Positions 18,061-26,558 of a DNA stretch of 64,000 nucleotides are shown here, piece after piece (positions within the stretch are counted from its first letter, which is position 1; each line of letters starts with the position of its first letter). Position numbers and translations under genes: made by a program. The notes below the pieces were generated by a model. The model was not told where the DNA came from. It searched no databases and was given only the letters and a program-made list of their open reading frames with translations. The DNA is from Lutimaribacter_A marinistellae. Its GTDB lineage: Bacteria > Pseudomonadota > Alphaproteobacteria > Rhodobacterales > Rhodobacteraceae. Location of the stretch: the NCBI RefSeq assembly GCF_042648365.1, contig NZ_JBHRXI010000017.1, positions 186,001 through 250,000 on the forward strand, in the 5' to 3' direction.

Positions 18061-18762
18061 TCAGGTGCCGCGCGATACGTCCCCCAATCGAACCTCGCCC
18101 ACGGCAAGGCGGGCAAGCAGGTCCACATGCACGTCGAGGGCATCGACAACACGGTATCCCGGATCTTGCCCGTCGAAAGCAAGGTTGAGGTCGGTTCCTG
18201 CCAGGACGACCGCCTCCGCGCCGAGGTCCGAAACCATTCGCTGGCCGGCCTCGATGAAAAGGGTGCGTTGTTCGGGGCTGCAATACCCGGCAACCGCCAT
18301 GTCCTGGTAGGTCTGGCCGAGGTGTTCGATTTCTTCTTCCAGGGCTAGGGCCCGTGTCTGTTTCAATTGACCGTAAAGCTTTGTGCGCATCACCACGCGC
18401 GTCCCAAGGAGGCCGACGGTCGTCAGTTTTTCGGATACGAAGAAGTCATCGAGCGGCTCGACGGCGGAAACGAGGGGCAGGGCAGAGATCGGTATTGTCT
18501 CCTCGAAACAGAAGTGACCGCCGAGAGAGGTGATCGCGGCGCAATCCGCGCCCGCATCTTTCAGCCGTTGGATCAGGCCTGCATAGATTTCTGCCTGGTT
18601 TGCACGGTCATCTGCAAGATTGTTGCGGATGAGTTCGCGCACATCCGCGTGCACGATTGTTATCTCGGTGCGCATGTTGCGGGCCTCGATAGCCGCGACA
18701 AGCCGCTGATAATAAACAAGCGTCGCGGCAACGCCGATCCCGCCGATCAATCCGATATGCAT
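18061..18762 (-). CDS. Asp/Glu racemase-fold protein lacking both catalytic cysteines
   Basis: The 233-residue product has the start MHIGLIGGIG, the alternating alpha/beta pattern and the length of the aspartate/glutamate/hydantoin racemase family. In that family a Cys in a CNT-type motif and a Cys in a GCT-type motif act as the two acid/base residues. Here the first motif reads SLGGH (Ser at residue 79) and the second reads AGTD (Gly at 189), so neither cysteine is present. Racemisation by the usual mechanism is therefore unlikely. It sits between cobT (80 bases away) and a small exported-protein gene, same strand as the cob genes. Confidence 0.8.
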   Translation of the reverse strand: MHIGLIGGIGVAATLVYYQRLVAAIEARNMRTEITIVHADVRELIRNNLADDRANQAEIYAGLIQRLKDAGADCAAITSLGGHFCFEETIPISALPLVSAVEPLDDFFVSEKLTTVGLLGTRVVMRTKLYGQLKQTRALALEEEIEHLGQTYQDMAVAGYCSPEQRTLFIEAGQRMVSDLGAEAVVLAGTDLNLAFDGQDPGYRVVDALDVHVDLLARLAVGEVRLGDVSRGT

Positions 18763-18830
18763 GTGCTGCTCCGTTCGGGGACACGGCGGGCTTGATGGAG
18801 CGCGCTGCGGCCGCTGTCAACGTGATGGAA

Positions 18831-19235
18831 TCACAGGATCACGGACCGGCAATCGGAGATCCGCTGTTCAACCGCCTCACGTGACAAGGCTGCGCGGCGT
18901 TCATCGAAGCTGTAGTCCGATGCCGCGAGCAGACTGGCGATTTCCGACCAGCCCCGATTGCGCCAATGGCGTGGCAGATCTTCGGGTACGCCCTCCTCCA
19001 AGGCCTCGGGCAGTACCGTGTCGAGAAGAAGCGAAAACATCGCGCTCAACTCTTCGGTCTCTCCGGCATTGGCATTTCTATGCGCCCGCTGCCGTGTTGC
19101 CAGTGCCGCTAGGCGTCCTGAACATGTTGCGAACAGCTCAGCCCGTTCAAACGAACGCGCAGGCAATGCAAAGGCAGTCGAAGCCGCGATAATCAGGGCC
19201 ACACCGCCTAGGAAGGGGGGTATTCGTGCCATCAT
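18831..19235 (-). CDS. Small exported protein of unknown function
   Basis: A 134-residue product with a signal peptide: basic MMARIPPFLGG, hydrophobic VALIIAASTAFA, and a likely cleavage near ALPA. The mature part is mainly helical, with two cysteines (ATCSGRLAAL and ISDCRSV) that could form a disulfide. I recognise no family. Start may be ATG 19235 or 19232; no strong ribosome site is visible. It lies between cobS and the racemase-like gene on the same strand, after the cobS terminator, so it probably has its own promoter in the AT-rich stretch at 19240-19290. Confidence 0.7.
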   Translation of the reverse strand: MMARIPPFLGGVALIIAASTAFALPARSFERAELFATCSGRLAALATRQRAHRNANAGETEELSAMFSLLLDTVLPEALEEGVPEDLPRHWRNRGWSEIASLLAASDYSFDERRAALSREAVEQRISDCRSVIL

Positions 19236-19336
19236 GTAACAAGATTATGACGATATCGCTTAGAGTCAATTAGTATATACAAAAGATAGCGTTTCGGCGG
19301 TTGCGCCGATGCGTGCCTGCAACGGCCGGCGCAAAG

Positions 19337-19363
19337 AAAAAAGGCGCCCGAGGAGGCGCCCTT
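19337..19363 (-). terminator. Rho-independent terminator after cobS
   Basis: Read on the minus strand: a GGCGCC / GGCGCC stem (extended by AAG pairing with TTT including one wobble), a 6-base loop, and a run of six Ts at 19342-19337. It starts 25 bases after the cobS stop. Confidence 0.88.
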
Positions 19364-19387
19364 GGTCTCACAATTTTTAATCAGCTG

Positions 19388-20374
19388 TCATCCGAGGCTG
19401 ACATTCGCCGCGCTCTCAGGCAGTTCCTCGTCGAAACAGCGCTGATAGAACTCGGCAACGGTCTGGCGCTCCAGTTCATCGCACTTGTTGAGGAAGCTCA
19501 AACGGAAGGCATATCCAACGTCACGGAAAATCTCGGCGTTCTGGGCCCAGTTGATGACCGTCCGCGGGCTCATCACCGTGGACAGGTCGCCGGACATGAA
19601 GGCCGTGCGGGTCAGGTCGGCCACGGTAACCATCTGGCTGACCGTTTTGCGCCCCTGTGCGGTGTTGTAATGCGGTGCTTTCGACAATACGATCATCGTC
19701 TCGGCATCATGCGACAGGTAGTTCAGCGTCGCCACCAGCGACCACCGGTCCATTTGCGCCTGGTTGATCTGCTGCACACCGTGGTAAAGACCCGTCGTAT
19801 CGCCCAGGCCAACCGTATTCGCCGTCGCGAACAGGCGGAAGCAGGGGTTGGGCGTAATGATCTCGTTCTGGTCGAGCAGGGTCAGCTTGCCGTCATGTTC
19901 CAGAACGCGCTGGATCACGAACATGACGTCGGCACGGCCCGCATCGTACTCGTCGAAGACGATCGCCACCGGGTTGCGCAAGGCCCACGGCAAGATTCCC
20001 TCGTGAAATTCAGTGACCTGCTTGCCGTCGCGCAACTTGATCGCATCCTTGCCGATCAGGTCAATCCGGCTGATATGACTGTCGAGGTTCACGCGCACGG
20101 CGGGCCAGTTCAGACGCGCCGCAACCTGTTCGATATGGGTCGATTTCCCGGTCCCGTGGTAGCCTTGGATCATCACCCGGCGATTGTGGGTGAAGCCTGC
20201 GAGAATCGCCAATGTGGTGTCGTGGTCGAACTTGTACGTGTGGTCGATTTCAGGCACGCGGTCGCTGCGCTCGGCGAACCCTTTCACGTGCATGTCCGAA
20301 TCGATGCCGAACACCTCGCGGACGGAGATCTCTTCGGTGGGTTTTGCCTTCATGTCGATCGCGCCGTCAGCCAT
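19388..20374 (-). CDS. cobS: Cobaltochelatase subunit CobS
   Basis: MoxR-type AAA+ ATPase that works with CobT to drive cobalt insertion by CobN. The 328-residue product has the Walker A motif GYHGTGKST, Walker B VAIVFDEYDAG, sensor-1 FATANTVG and the typical CobS start EISVREVFGIDSDMHVKGF. AAGGA lies 8 bases before ATG 20374 (MADGAIDMKAK); the longer open frame upstream is not homologous. Length agrees with known CobS proteins. It is followed by a terminator, so it is not in one transcript with cobT here. Confidence 0.96.
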   Translation of the reverse strand: MADGAIDMKAKPTEEISVREVFGIDSDMHVKGFAERSDRVPEIDHTYKFDHDTTLAILAGFTHNRRVMIQGYHGTGKSTHIEQVAARLNWPAVRVNLDSHISRIDLIGKDAIKLRDGKQVTEFHEGILPWALRNPVAIVFDEYDAGRADVMFVIQRVLEHDGKLTLLDQNEIITPNPCFRLFATANTVGLGDTTGLYHGVQQINQAQMDRWSLVATLNYLSHDAETMIVLSKAPHYNTAQGRKTVSQMVTVADLTRTAFMSGDLSTVMSPRTVINWAQNAEIFRDVGYAFRLSFLNKCDELERQTVAEFYQRCFDEELPESAANVSLG

Positions 20375-20509
20375 GCCTGGTGTCCTTGTCCTCTTGCCCG
20401 TTCGCGGGCCACAGCCCGGGGTGGGATGCACCATAATGCGGACAAGGGCAAGGGCAAGGGGCCGCACGGTCCGATATCGAACCGAGGGGCCGGGCGGTCC
20501 CGCGCGGAA

Positions 20510-21109
20510 TTATGACCGCAGTTCTGAGCGCAGGCGGCGCAGGCTGCGCTCGTCCACGAAGCGGGGCGTGCTCGCCATGTAGTCGCGAAAGGCCTGTCCA
20601 TAGCCCTCGGCAAGCCAGCGCTCCTCGTTCAACACGAACAGGAAATAGAGCAGGAACAGGATCCCGGCGAGCATCAGCGTCGTCCAGGACCCCGAAGCGA
20701 TACCAAGCCCGACGGTTGCCAGCACCGACGTGACATATTGCGGATTGCGCGAATAGGCATACATGCCGCCGGTCACCAGACCGTCCGCCTCGCAATAGGT
20801 ATTGTCGAGGCCCAGCAACCTGTATCCCCATAGCGTTATCCCGAAGGCCAGCACCATGACGGGCACACCGATCGCGTAGCGCAGCCAGTGGCCCCAACCA
20901 TTCACGCTTACCTCCAGCAGGGCGAAGACGACCGTCGCCCCGCAGAACGCGCGAAAGAGACCAAAGGCAAGCTGGTGACGCCAGCCCGAGGCCGAGGGCC
21001 AGAAGCCAAAGCTTTGCCGGCGAAGGTTCCAGGCCAGCAATCCGCCCAGCAAAAGCGCGGCGCAAAGAGCGAGGGCAAGGGTGGCGGAATGGGTATGTAT
21101 CAGGGGCAT
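20510..21109 (-). CDS. ICMT/PEMT-like integral membrane methyltransferase
   Basis: A 199-residue inner-membrane protein with about five hydrophobic segments. The C-terminal half holds the conserved pattern of isoprenylcysteine carboxyl methyltransferase-like and phospholipid methyltransferase families: GGMYAYSRNPQYVTSVL (SAM-binding region), then FVLNEERWLAEGYGQAFRDYMASTPRF. Substrate unknown; bacterial members act on phospholipids or small lipophilic thiols and amines. AAGGAG precedes the ATG. It lies 135 bases upstream of cobS on the same strand, perhaps cotranscribed. Confidence 0.85.
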   Translation of the reverse strand: MPLIHTHSATLALALCAALLLGGLLAWNLRRQSFGFWPSASGWRHQLAFGLFRAFCGATVVFALLEVSVNGWGHWLRYAIGVPVMVLAFGITLWGYRLLGLDNTYCEADGLVTGGMYAYSRNPQYVTSVLATVGLGIASGSWTTLMLAGILFLLYFLFVLNEERWLAEGYGQAFRDYMASTPRFVDERSLRRLRSELRS

Positions 21110-21265
21110 GGTCGTGCTCCTTGCCTGTCATTGAACCGAATAGCCGACCGCGCTCCGCACGGCACGCCCCAGCGCTAACAGGTGAATGTAACGAACACGC
21201 TTCGACCGTGGGCGACGGTGACAAGGCCGCCGATCGGCGTGTAAGCTTTGCTTGGGGAGGCGCTC

Positions 21266-22315
21266 ATGGAACGAAAACTGGCCGCAATCCTTGCCGCGGA
21301 CGTGGTTGGCTTTGCCGGACTTGTCGCACAGGAGGAAACGGCGACACTGGAACGTGTTGAACGCCTACGCCACGATGTCATCGGCATGCAGGTCGGTGCC
21401 CATCGGGGGCGGGTGTTCAAGGCGATGGGCGACGGGTTTCTCGCCGAGTTCTCGTCAACCCTCGAAGCCGTCCGCTGCGCCGTCGCCATCCAGCGAACTC
21501 TCGCACTCCAATCCGCGCGGGGCGCAGAACCGCAACTGCGCGTGCGGATCGGCGTTTCGCTCGACGATGTGGTGGTGCAGGGCGACGATCTGCTGGGCAC
21601 CGGTGTGGCAAATGCAGTGCGCCTGCAATCCATGGCGGATCCCGGTGGGCTGGCCCTGTCAGCCGAAGTCATGTCGCATGTGCGCGGCCGGATGGATCTA
21701 GAGATGGTCGATTGCGGCCACAAAAAGGTCAAGGAAACCGATGCGCCGCTGCACGTCTACAAAAGCGGCAGGTCCGAAGGGGCGGCCAGTGCGGGCCTGT
21801 TCGATTTCGATCCGGGTGCACTCAAGGCGCTTGTGGTGACCGGCGGCTGCCTTTGCGGCAAGATCCGGTACGAGATCGACATGCCCGCGATTAGTTCCGG
21901 CTATTGTCACTGTCGCTTTTGCCAACGCTTCACCGGTTCCGCGATGAGCGTCTGGACAGCTTTCCCGTCTGCCGGCCTTCACCTCGTTAAGGGAGAGCCG
22001 CGCTTCTTCGCCTCTTCGCCGATTGCCGAAAGAGGTTTTTGTCCGGATTGCGGAGCTGCCCTGTTTTACCGGTTGGTGCGCCCACAGCCCGCAGCATATG
22101 TCGTGGTGTTCAAGGGCTCGCTGGATGCGCCCGAGCAAAACGCCCCCTCTGCGCATAGCGGTGTGGAAAGCCGGATGCCGTGGCTGGAAATCCTTGATGA
22201 TCTGCCGCGCACGACATGCGCCGAATCGCGGGTTTTGCAAGAAGCCTGGGGATCGGTCGGGTTGAAGGATCCGCAGGAGTGGGGGCCGGGGGTCAAGCCG
22301 TCGGCGCCCTTCTGA
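21266..22315 (+). CDS. Class III nucleotide cyclase domain fused to GFA zinc domain
   Basis: The 349-residue product joins two domains. Residues 1-165 are an adenylate/guanylate cyclase catalytic domain: metal Asp12 in AADVVGF, GDG with metal Asp56, and Lys53 at the adenine-contact position. However the usual GDGVNVAARL stretch reads GTGVANAVRL (111-120): the base-selecting Asp is Thr112 and the transition-state Asn is Ala115; Arg119 is kept. Residues 192-300 are a GFA (glutathione-dependent formaldehyde-activating-like) domain with C195/C197/C259/C262 for the structural zinc and C214/C216/C219 for the second zinc. GGGGAGG sits 5 bases before ATG 21266. Cyclase activity is doubtful. Confidence 0.85.
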   Translation: MERKLAAILAADVVGFAGLVAQEETATLERVERLRHDVIGMQVGAHRGRVFKAMGDGFLAEFSSTLEAVRCAVAIQRTLALQSARGAEPQLRVRIGVSLDDVVVQGDDLLGTGVANAVRLQSMADPGGLALSAEVMSHVRGRMDLEMVDCGHKKVKETDAPLHVYKSGRSEGAASAGLFDFDPGALKALVVTGGCLCGKIRYEIDMPAISSGYCHCRFCQRFTGSAMSVWTAFPSAGLHLVKGEPRFFASSPIAERGFCPDCGAALFYRLVRPQPAAYVVVFKGSLDAPEQNAPSAHSGVESRMPWLEILDDLPRTTCAESRVLQEAWGSVGLKDPQEWGPGVKPSAPF

Positions 22316-22318
22316 GCA

Positions 22319-22945
22319 TTACTTGAAGTTGCGGCTGTCCTTGATCTGATCCCAGGCCCAGACGACTTCCTGCAACTGTTCTTCCTGGCTGCGGTCGCCA
22401 CCGTTCATGTCGGGATGCAGCACCTTGATCAGTTTTTTGTACGCCTTGCGCACCTCGGCCTTGGTCCAGTTGTCCTTGGCTTCGAGGATTTCGATCGCGC
22501 GTCGTTCGGTCGGCGGCAGGCGGCGCCCGCCACCATTGGCCGAGCGGCCGGGGTTCTTCGTGGCATTCTGACCCAGAACCTGGTGCGGATCCTCGATGCC
22601 CAGACGCGCCCATGCGCGCGCCTCGGGGTCGCCCAATGGCTTGGTCTGGCGCTCCCAGACCTTGTCCTTGGACATCTGGGCGTTCATTTCCGCCTCGGTG
22701 GTGCCTTCGAAGAAGTTCCACTGGTTGTTGTACTCGCGCACATGCTGCTGGCAGAACCAGTAGAATTCGTCCAGCACATCGGGCGCCTTTGGCGCGCGGT
22801 ACTTGCCCGGTTGCTCGCAACCCGGGTGATCGCAGATTCGGGTCGAGGTTTCGGATGCGCCCGACATGCCACGACGCCCGCGAGGGTTCTTCTTCTTGGC
22901 AGAGGAGACGGACATATCGAACCCGAACGGGTCTGGTTTTGCCAT
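22319..22945 (-). CDS. J-domain protein (DnaJ-like co-chaperone)
   Basis: A 208-residue cytosolic protein with a C-terminal J domain from about residue 145: AIEILEAKDNWTKAEVRKAYKKL, the HPD motif in VLHPDMNGGDR, and a final helix. HPD stimulates DnaK-type ATPases. The N-terminal part is basic (SSAKKKNPRGRR), then has a Cys/His pair region CDHPGCEQPGKYRAP and CQQH that may bind zinc. AAGGA lies 8 bases before ATG 22945, so the upstream ATG (22954) is not preferred. This J protein lies near cobS and bolA in many relatives; its client is unknown. It is convergent with the cyclase-GFA gene, 3 bases apart. Confidence 0.9.
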   Translation of the reverse strand: MAKPDPFGFDMSVSSAKKKNPRGRRGMSGASETSTRICDHPGCEQPGKYRAPKAPDVLDEFYWFCQQHVREYNNQWNFFEGTTEAEMNAQMSKDKVWERQTKPLGDPEARAWARLGIEDPHQVLGQNATKNPGRSANGGGRRLPPTERRAIEILEAKDNWTKAEVRKAYKKLIKVLHPDMNGGDRSQEEQLQEVVWAWDQIKDSRNFK

Positions 22946-23063
22946 GGCACTCATCCTTGCGGAACTTGCTTTTCGACTCGGAGGCAGCAGTTTAGTCTAC
23001 CGGGCCGAAGATAGAAGAGGGGCGGCGAAGATTTTTCCCGCCCGTTACCACGGGGGCAGGATC

Positions 23064-23318
23064 ATGGGCATCACCGAAGAGATAAAGAACAGGCTGGCGG
23101 CAGCTTTCGCGCCAAGCGAACTGGACGTCGTGGACGACAGCGAGCGTCACAGGGGACACGCGGGGTATGTAGAGGGCGGTGAAAGCCATTTCAACGTGCG
23201 CATCCGATCGGCCGCTTTCGAGGGGAAATCGCGGCTGGAGCGACACCGCGCTGTCCATGCCGCGCTGGGCGATATCGTGCCTCGGATCCACGCGCTGGCG
23301 CTGGACATCGACACATGA
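23064..23318 (+). CDS. BolA family protein
   Basis: An 84-residue cytosolic protein beginning MGITEEIKNRLAAAFAPSELDVVDDSERHRGHAGY, the usual BolA pattern, with the family GHAGYVEGGESHFNVRI core and the later RLERHRAVHAALGD. BolA proteins pair with monothiol glutaredoxins and take part in iron-sulfur handling and morphology. The conserved HxxVHxAL His needed for cluster sharing is present. The ATG at 23064 has GGGGGCAGGAT upstream; the longer open frame to its left overlaps the divergent J-domain gene and is not coding. Its 3' end is 13 bases from the convergent DUF4177 gene. Confidence 0.92.
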   Translation: MGITEEIKNRLAAAFAPSELDVVDDSERHRGHAGYVEGGESHFNVRIRSAAFEGKSRLERHRAVHAALGDIVPRIHALALDIDT

Positions 23319-23331
23319 CGCGTACGGCCGG

Positions 23332-23817
23332 TCAGTCTCTTGGCCGGTCCTCCGCCTCTTCCTTCTCCGCTTCCTGCTCGTGCTCTTCGCCGGACTTGTT
23401 CGACGCGACGACACGCAGGGGCGGTTCGTCGGCATCTTCATGGATATGTTTCGGCGCCTCGAACGCCGCGGGGCCAGGCACCGGGCGCAACCCGGGAATG
23501 GCGGGGCGATCCTGCGCCGGGTCCGGGGCAGGCGCCGGAACGGCCGGCTCATCCTCGGATGCAATCGGTTGCGCAGCCTCCACGTCTTGCGGCCGGCGGA
23601 ACACCAGTACATTGCGCCAGTTGACGACCGAACCCGTAAGGCCGGACCGCTCGTCGCTGGGCAAGAGTTCGGCGCGCTGAAACTCCCAGCCCGCTGCTCC
23701 CATCTCGTTCAAGAGTTGCTCGACGGTCAACGCGAACCGCCCCTCCGGCGTTTTCACGGTTTTGGCCTTGGTGCCCTTGGTGGGCGCGGGAACGACCTTG
23801 TACTCATACCGGATCAT
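23332..23817 (-). CDS. DUF4177 domain protein with charged disordered tail
   Basis: A 161-residue cytosolic product. Residues 1-75 resemble DUF4177: MIRYEYKVVPAPTKGTK, LTVEQLLNEMGAAGWEFQRAELLP and VLVFRRP. The rest is a low-complexity Pro/Ala/Glu-rich tail (APAPDPAQDRPAIPG, then EEHEQEAEKEEAED), probably disordered. No function is known. GAGAGG is 6 bases before ATG 23817. The gene is divergent from pepN with 185 bases between, which must hold both promoters. Confidence 0.82.
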   Translation of the reverse strand: MIRYEYKVVPAPTKGTKAKTVKTPEGRFALTVEQLLNEMGAAGWEFQRAELLPSDERSGLTGSVVNWRNVLVFRRPQDVEAAQPIASEDEPAVPAPAPDPAQDRPAIPGLRPVPGPAAFEAPKHIHEDADEPPLRVVASNKSGEEHEQEAEKEEAEDRPRD

Positions 23818-24002
23818 GCGGTGCCTCTCTGCTCTGTCGCGCCGCATATAACCGTTGAGCGGGCAGCTTGGCCAGAGCCGCCCGGCGGAACCTCGCAAGA
23901 TCGGCGCGCATTTGCGGGCCGCGAGGCAATGGGAAAGCCCGCTTGCGGCCCGTGGGCGAGTTTCCTAACGTCGCCCCAACCTTTCAGCAGGAGCGAGAAC
24001 GC

Positions 24003-26555
24003 ATGCGCGACGCGGCCCCCACAACCGTCTACCTCAAGGATTACACCCCGTTCGGATACCTTGTGGACAGCGTTTCGCTGACCTTCGATCTTGTGCCGAA
24101 CGCAACGCGTGTCACGGCGCGGATCGCGTTTCGGCCAAACCCCGAGGCGCAAGACCGAACCTTTTTTCTTCATGGCGAGGGGTTGAAGCTGATCGGCGCG
24201 CAGATCGACGGGCAGGATGTCAAACCGGAACTGACCGACCAGGGACTGACCTGCGACGTACCGGATGGTCCGTTCCTTTGGGAATCCGAGGTCGAGATCG
24301 ACCCGGCCAACAACACGGCCTTAGAAGGGCTTTACATGTCAAACGGCATGTATTGCACGCAATGCGAGGCAGAAGGGTTCCGCAAGATCACGTTCTATCC
24401 GGACCGGCCCGATGTGATGAGCACCTTTACCGTGCGTATCTACGGCGATCTTCCGGTAATGCTGTCCAACGGCAACCCGAGCGACAGCGGAGATGGCTGG
24501 GTCGAATGGACCGACCCCTGGCCCAAACCCGCCTATCTGTTCGCGTTGGTCGCGGGCGATCTGGTGGCCCATTCCGACCGTTTCACCACCGCGTCGGGTC
24601 AGGAGGTTGACCTCAACCTCTGGGTCCGTCCGGGGGACGAACACAAATGCGCATTCGGGATGGAAGCACTGAAGAAATCGATGCGCTGGGATGAGGAAGT
24701 CTATGGCCGCGAATACGATCTGGACGTGTTCAATATCGTTGCAGTCGACGATTTCAACATGGGCGCGATGGAGAACAAGGGCCTGAACATCTTCAACTCG
24801 GCCGCTGTTCTGGCCAGCCCGGACACCTCGACCGACGGTAACTTCGAGCGGATCGAGGCGATCATCGCGCACGAGTATTTTCACAACTGGACCGGCAATC
24901 GCATCACCTGCCGCGATTGGTTCCAACTCTGCCTCAAGGAAGGGTTGACCGTCTTTCGCGACAGCCAGTTCACCTCGGACCTGCGCTCTGCTCCGGTAAA
25001 GCGGATCAGCGACGTGATCGACCTGCGTGCGCGCCAGTTCCCCGAGGATAACGGCCCGCTGGCGCATCCGGTGCGGCCTGAAAGCTTTCAGGAAATCAAC
25101 AATTTCTACACCGCTACCGTCTATGAGAAGGGCGCCGAGGTCATCGGGATGCTCAAGCGTCTGGTCGGTGATGCCGCCTATGCCGAGGCGCTCGATCTCT
25201 ATTTCGCCCGCCATGACGGGCAGGCCTGCACGATCGAGGACTGGCTCAAGGTGTTCGAGGATGTGACAGGCCGGGATCTGGCGCAGTTCAAGCGGTGGTA
25301 CAGCCAGGCCGGCACGCCACGTGTCGCCGTCGAAGAGCGCTGGGCGGAAGGCACATATACCTTGACCCTGACGCAAAGCACGCCGCCCACGCCGGATCAG
25401 CCCGACAAGGCACCACAGGTGATCCCGGTCGCAGTGGGTCTGCTGGGACCCAACGGGGACGAGGTGCGCGAGACGCAGCTGCTCGAACTCACCGAAGAGC
25501 GGCAAAGCTTCACCTTCGAGGGGCTCGCCGCGAAACCTGTCCCGTCGATCCTGCGCGGCTTCTCCGCGCCGGTCATCCTTGACCGCGAAACCACGACCGA
25601 AGAGCGCGCGTTCCTGCTCGCCCATGACACCGACCCGTTCAACAGGTGGGAAGCGGGCCGCGCCTTGGCACAGCATACGCTGCTTGACATGATCGTAAAC
25701 GGGACGCCGCCCGAACCGGCCTATCTCGACGGCATCCAGTCGGTACTGCGCGACGAAGCGCTCGACCCGGCATACCGCGCGCTGATGCTGGGTCTACCCG
25801 GCCAGTCGGAACTTGCCGCTACCTTGCACGAGCGTGGCCATACACCTGATCCCATGGCCATCTGGCAAGCGGTCGAAACGCTGCGCCAGACCATGGCCGA
25901 ACATCTGCAAGACCTGCTGCCGCGCCTTCATGCCGAAGCGCAGGTCGACGCGCCTTATCGACCCGATGCCGAACAATCGGGCAAGCGGGCGTTGGGCAGT
26001 GCGGTTCTCGGCCTTATCAACCGCATCGACGGGGGCGTTCTGGCAGCCGAGGAGTATGGCAAGGCCGATAACATGACCCTCCAACTCTCAGCGCTCGGCG
26101 CGTTGATCCGCGCGGGAAAGGGAGCAGGGCAACTGGCCGCGTTTTACGATCAGTGGAAAGACGATCGGCTGGTCATCGACAAGTGGTTCGGATTGCAGGT
26201 CTCTCTGGCCGAGCCTGCGGATACGGTAAAGGTGGCTGTACACCTTACCCGGCACGACGATTTCAACTGGAAGAACCCCAACCGATTCCGCGCTGTTCTG
26301 GGTGCTCTCGCCATGAACCATGCCGGCTTCCACCATGAAAGCGGTGCGGGATACAGCCTGCTGGCGGATTGGCTGCTGCGGCTTGATCCGGTCAACCCGC
26401 AGACCACGGCCCGGATGTGCGCCCCGTTCCAGACATGGAAACGCTACGATGCCAAGCGTCAGGAGATGATAGCGGAACAGCTTGACAGGATCGCCGCGGC
26501 GCCGGGTCTGTCGCGCGACACGACCGAGATGATTTCGCGCATCCGGGGGGCCTGA
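24003..26555 (+). CDS. pepN: Aminopeptidase N (M1 family)
   Basis: Cytosolic zinc aminopeptidase that removes N-terminal residues from peptides. The 850-residue product has the exopeptidase motif GAMENKGLN, the zinc motif HEYFHNWTGNRITCRDWFQL with the third ligand Glu in LKEGLTVFRD, and the C-terminal helical domain of the E. coli PepN type (DUF3458 region). AGGAG lies 9 bases before ATG 24003; the frame runs further upstream without homology. An SDR gene starts 3 bases after the stop and a membrane-protein gene overlaps that, so the three are likely one operon. Confidence 0.96.
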   Translation: MRDAAPTTVYLKDYTPFGYLVDSVSLTFDLVPNATRVTARIAFRPNPEAQDRTFFLHGEGLKLIGAQIDGQDVKPELTDQGLTCDVPDGPFLWESEVEIDPANNTALEGLYMSNGMYCTQCEAEGFRKITFYPDRPDVMSTFTVRIYGDLPVMLSNGNPSDSGDGWVEWTDPWPKPAYLFALVAGDLVAHSDRFTTASGQEVDLNLWVRPGDEHKCAFGMEALKKSMRWDEEVYGREYDLDVFNIVAVDDFNMGAMENKGLNIFNSAAVLASPDTSTDGNFERIEAIIAHEYFHNWTGNRITCRDWFQLCLKEGLTVFRDSQFTSDLRSAPVKRISDVIDLRARQFPEDNGPLAHPVRPESFQEINNFYTATVYEKGAEVIGMLKRLVGDAAYAEALDLYFARHDGQACTIEDWLKVFEDVTGRDLAQFKRWYSQAGTPRVAVEERWAEGTYTLTLTQSTPPTPDQPDKAPQVIPVAVGLLGPNGDEVRETQLLELTEERQSFTFEGLAAKPVPSILRGFSAPVILDRETTTEERAFLLAHDTDPFNRWEAGRALAQHTLLDMIVNGTPPEPAYLDGIQSVLRDEALDPAYRALMLGLPGQSELAATLHERGHTPDPMAIWQAVETLRQTMAEHLQDLLPRLHAEAQVDAPYRPDAEQSGKRALGSAVLGLINRIDGGVLAAEEYGKADNMTLQLSALGALIRAGKGAGQLAAFYDQWKDDRLVIDKWFGLQVSLAEPADTVKVAVHLTRHDDFNWKNPNRFRAVLGALAMNHAGFHHESGAGYSLLADWLLRLDPVNPQTTARMCAPFQTWKRYDAKRQEMIAEQLDRIAAAPGLSRDTTEMISRIRGA

Positions 26556-26558
26556 GCG

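Noticed and set aside
19301..20515. 404-codon plus-strand frame opposite cobS
   Set aside because: CobS on the minus strand has all AAA+ motifs and a terminator; the antisense frame has none.
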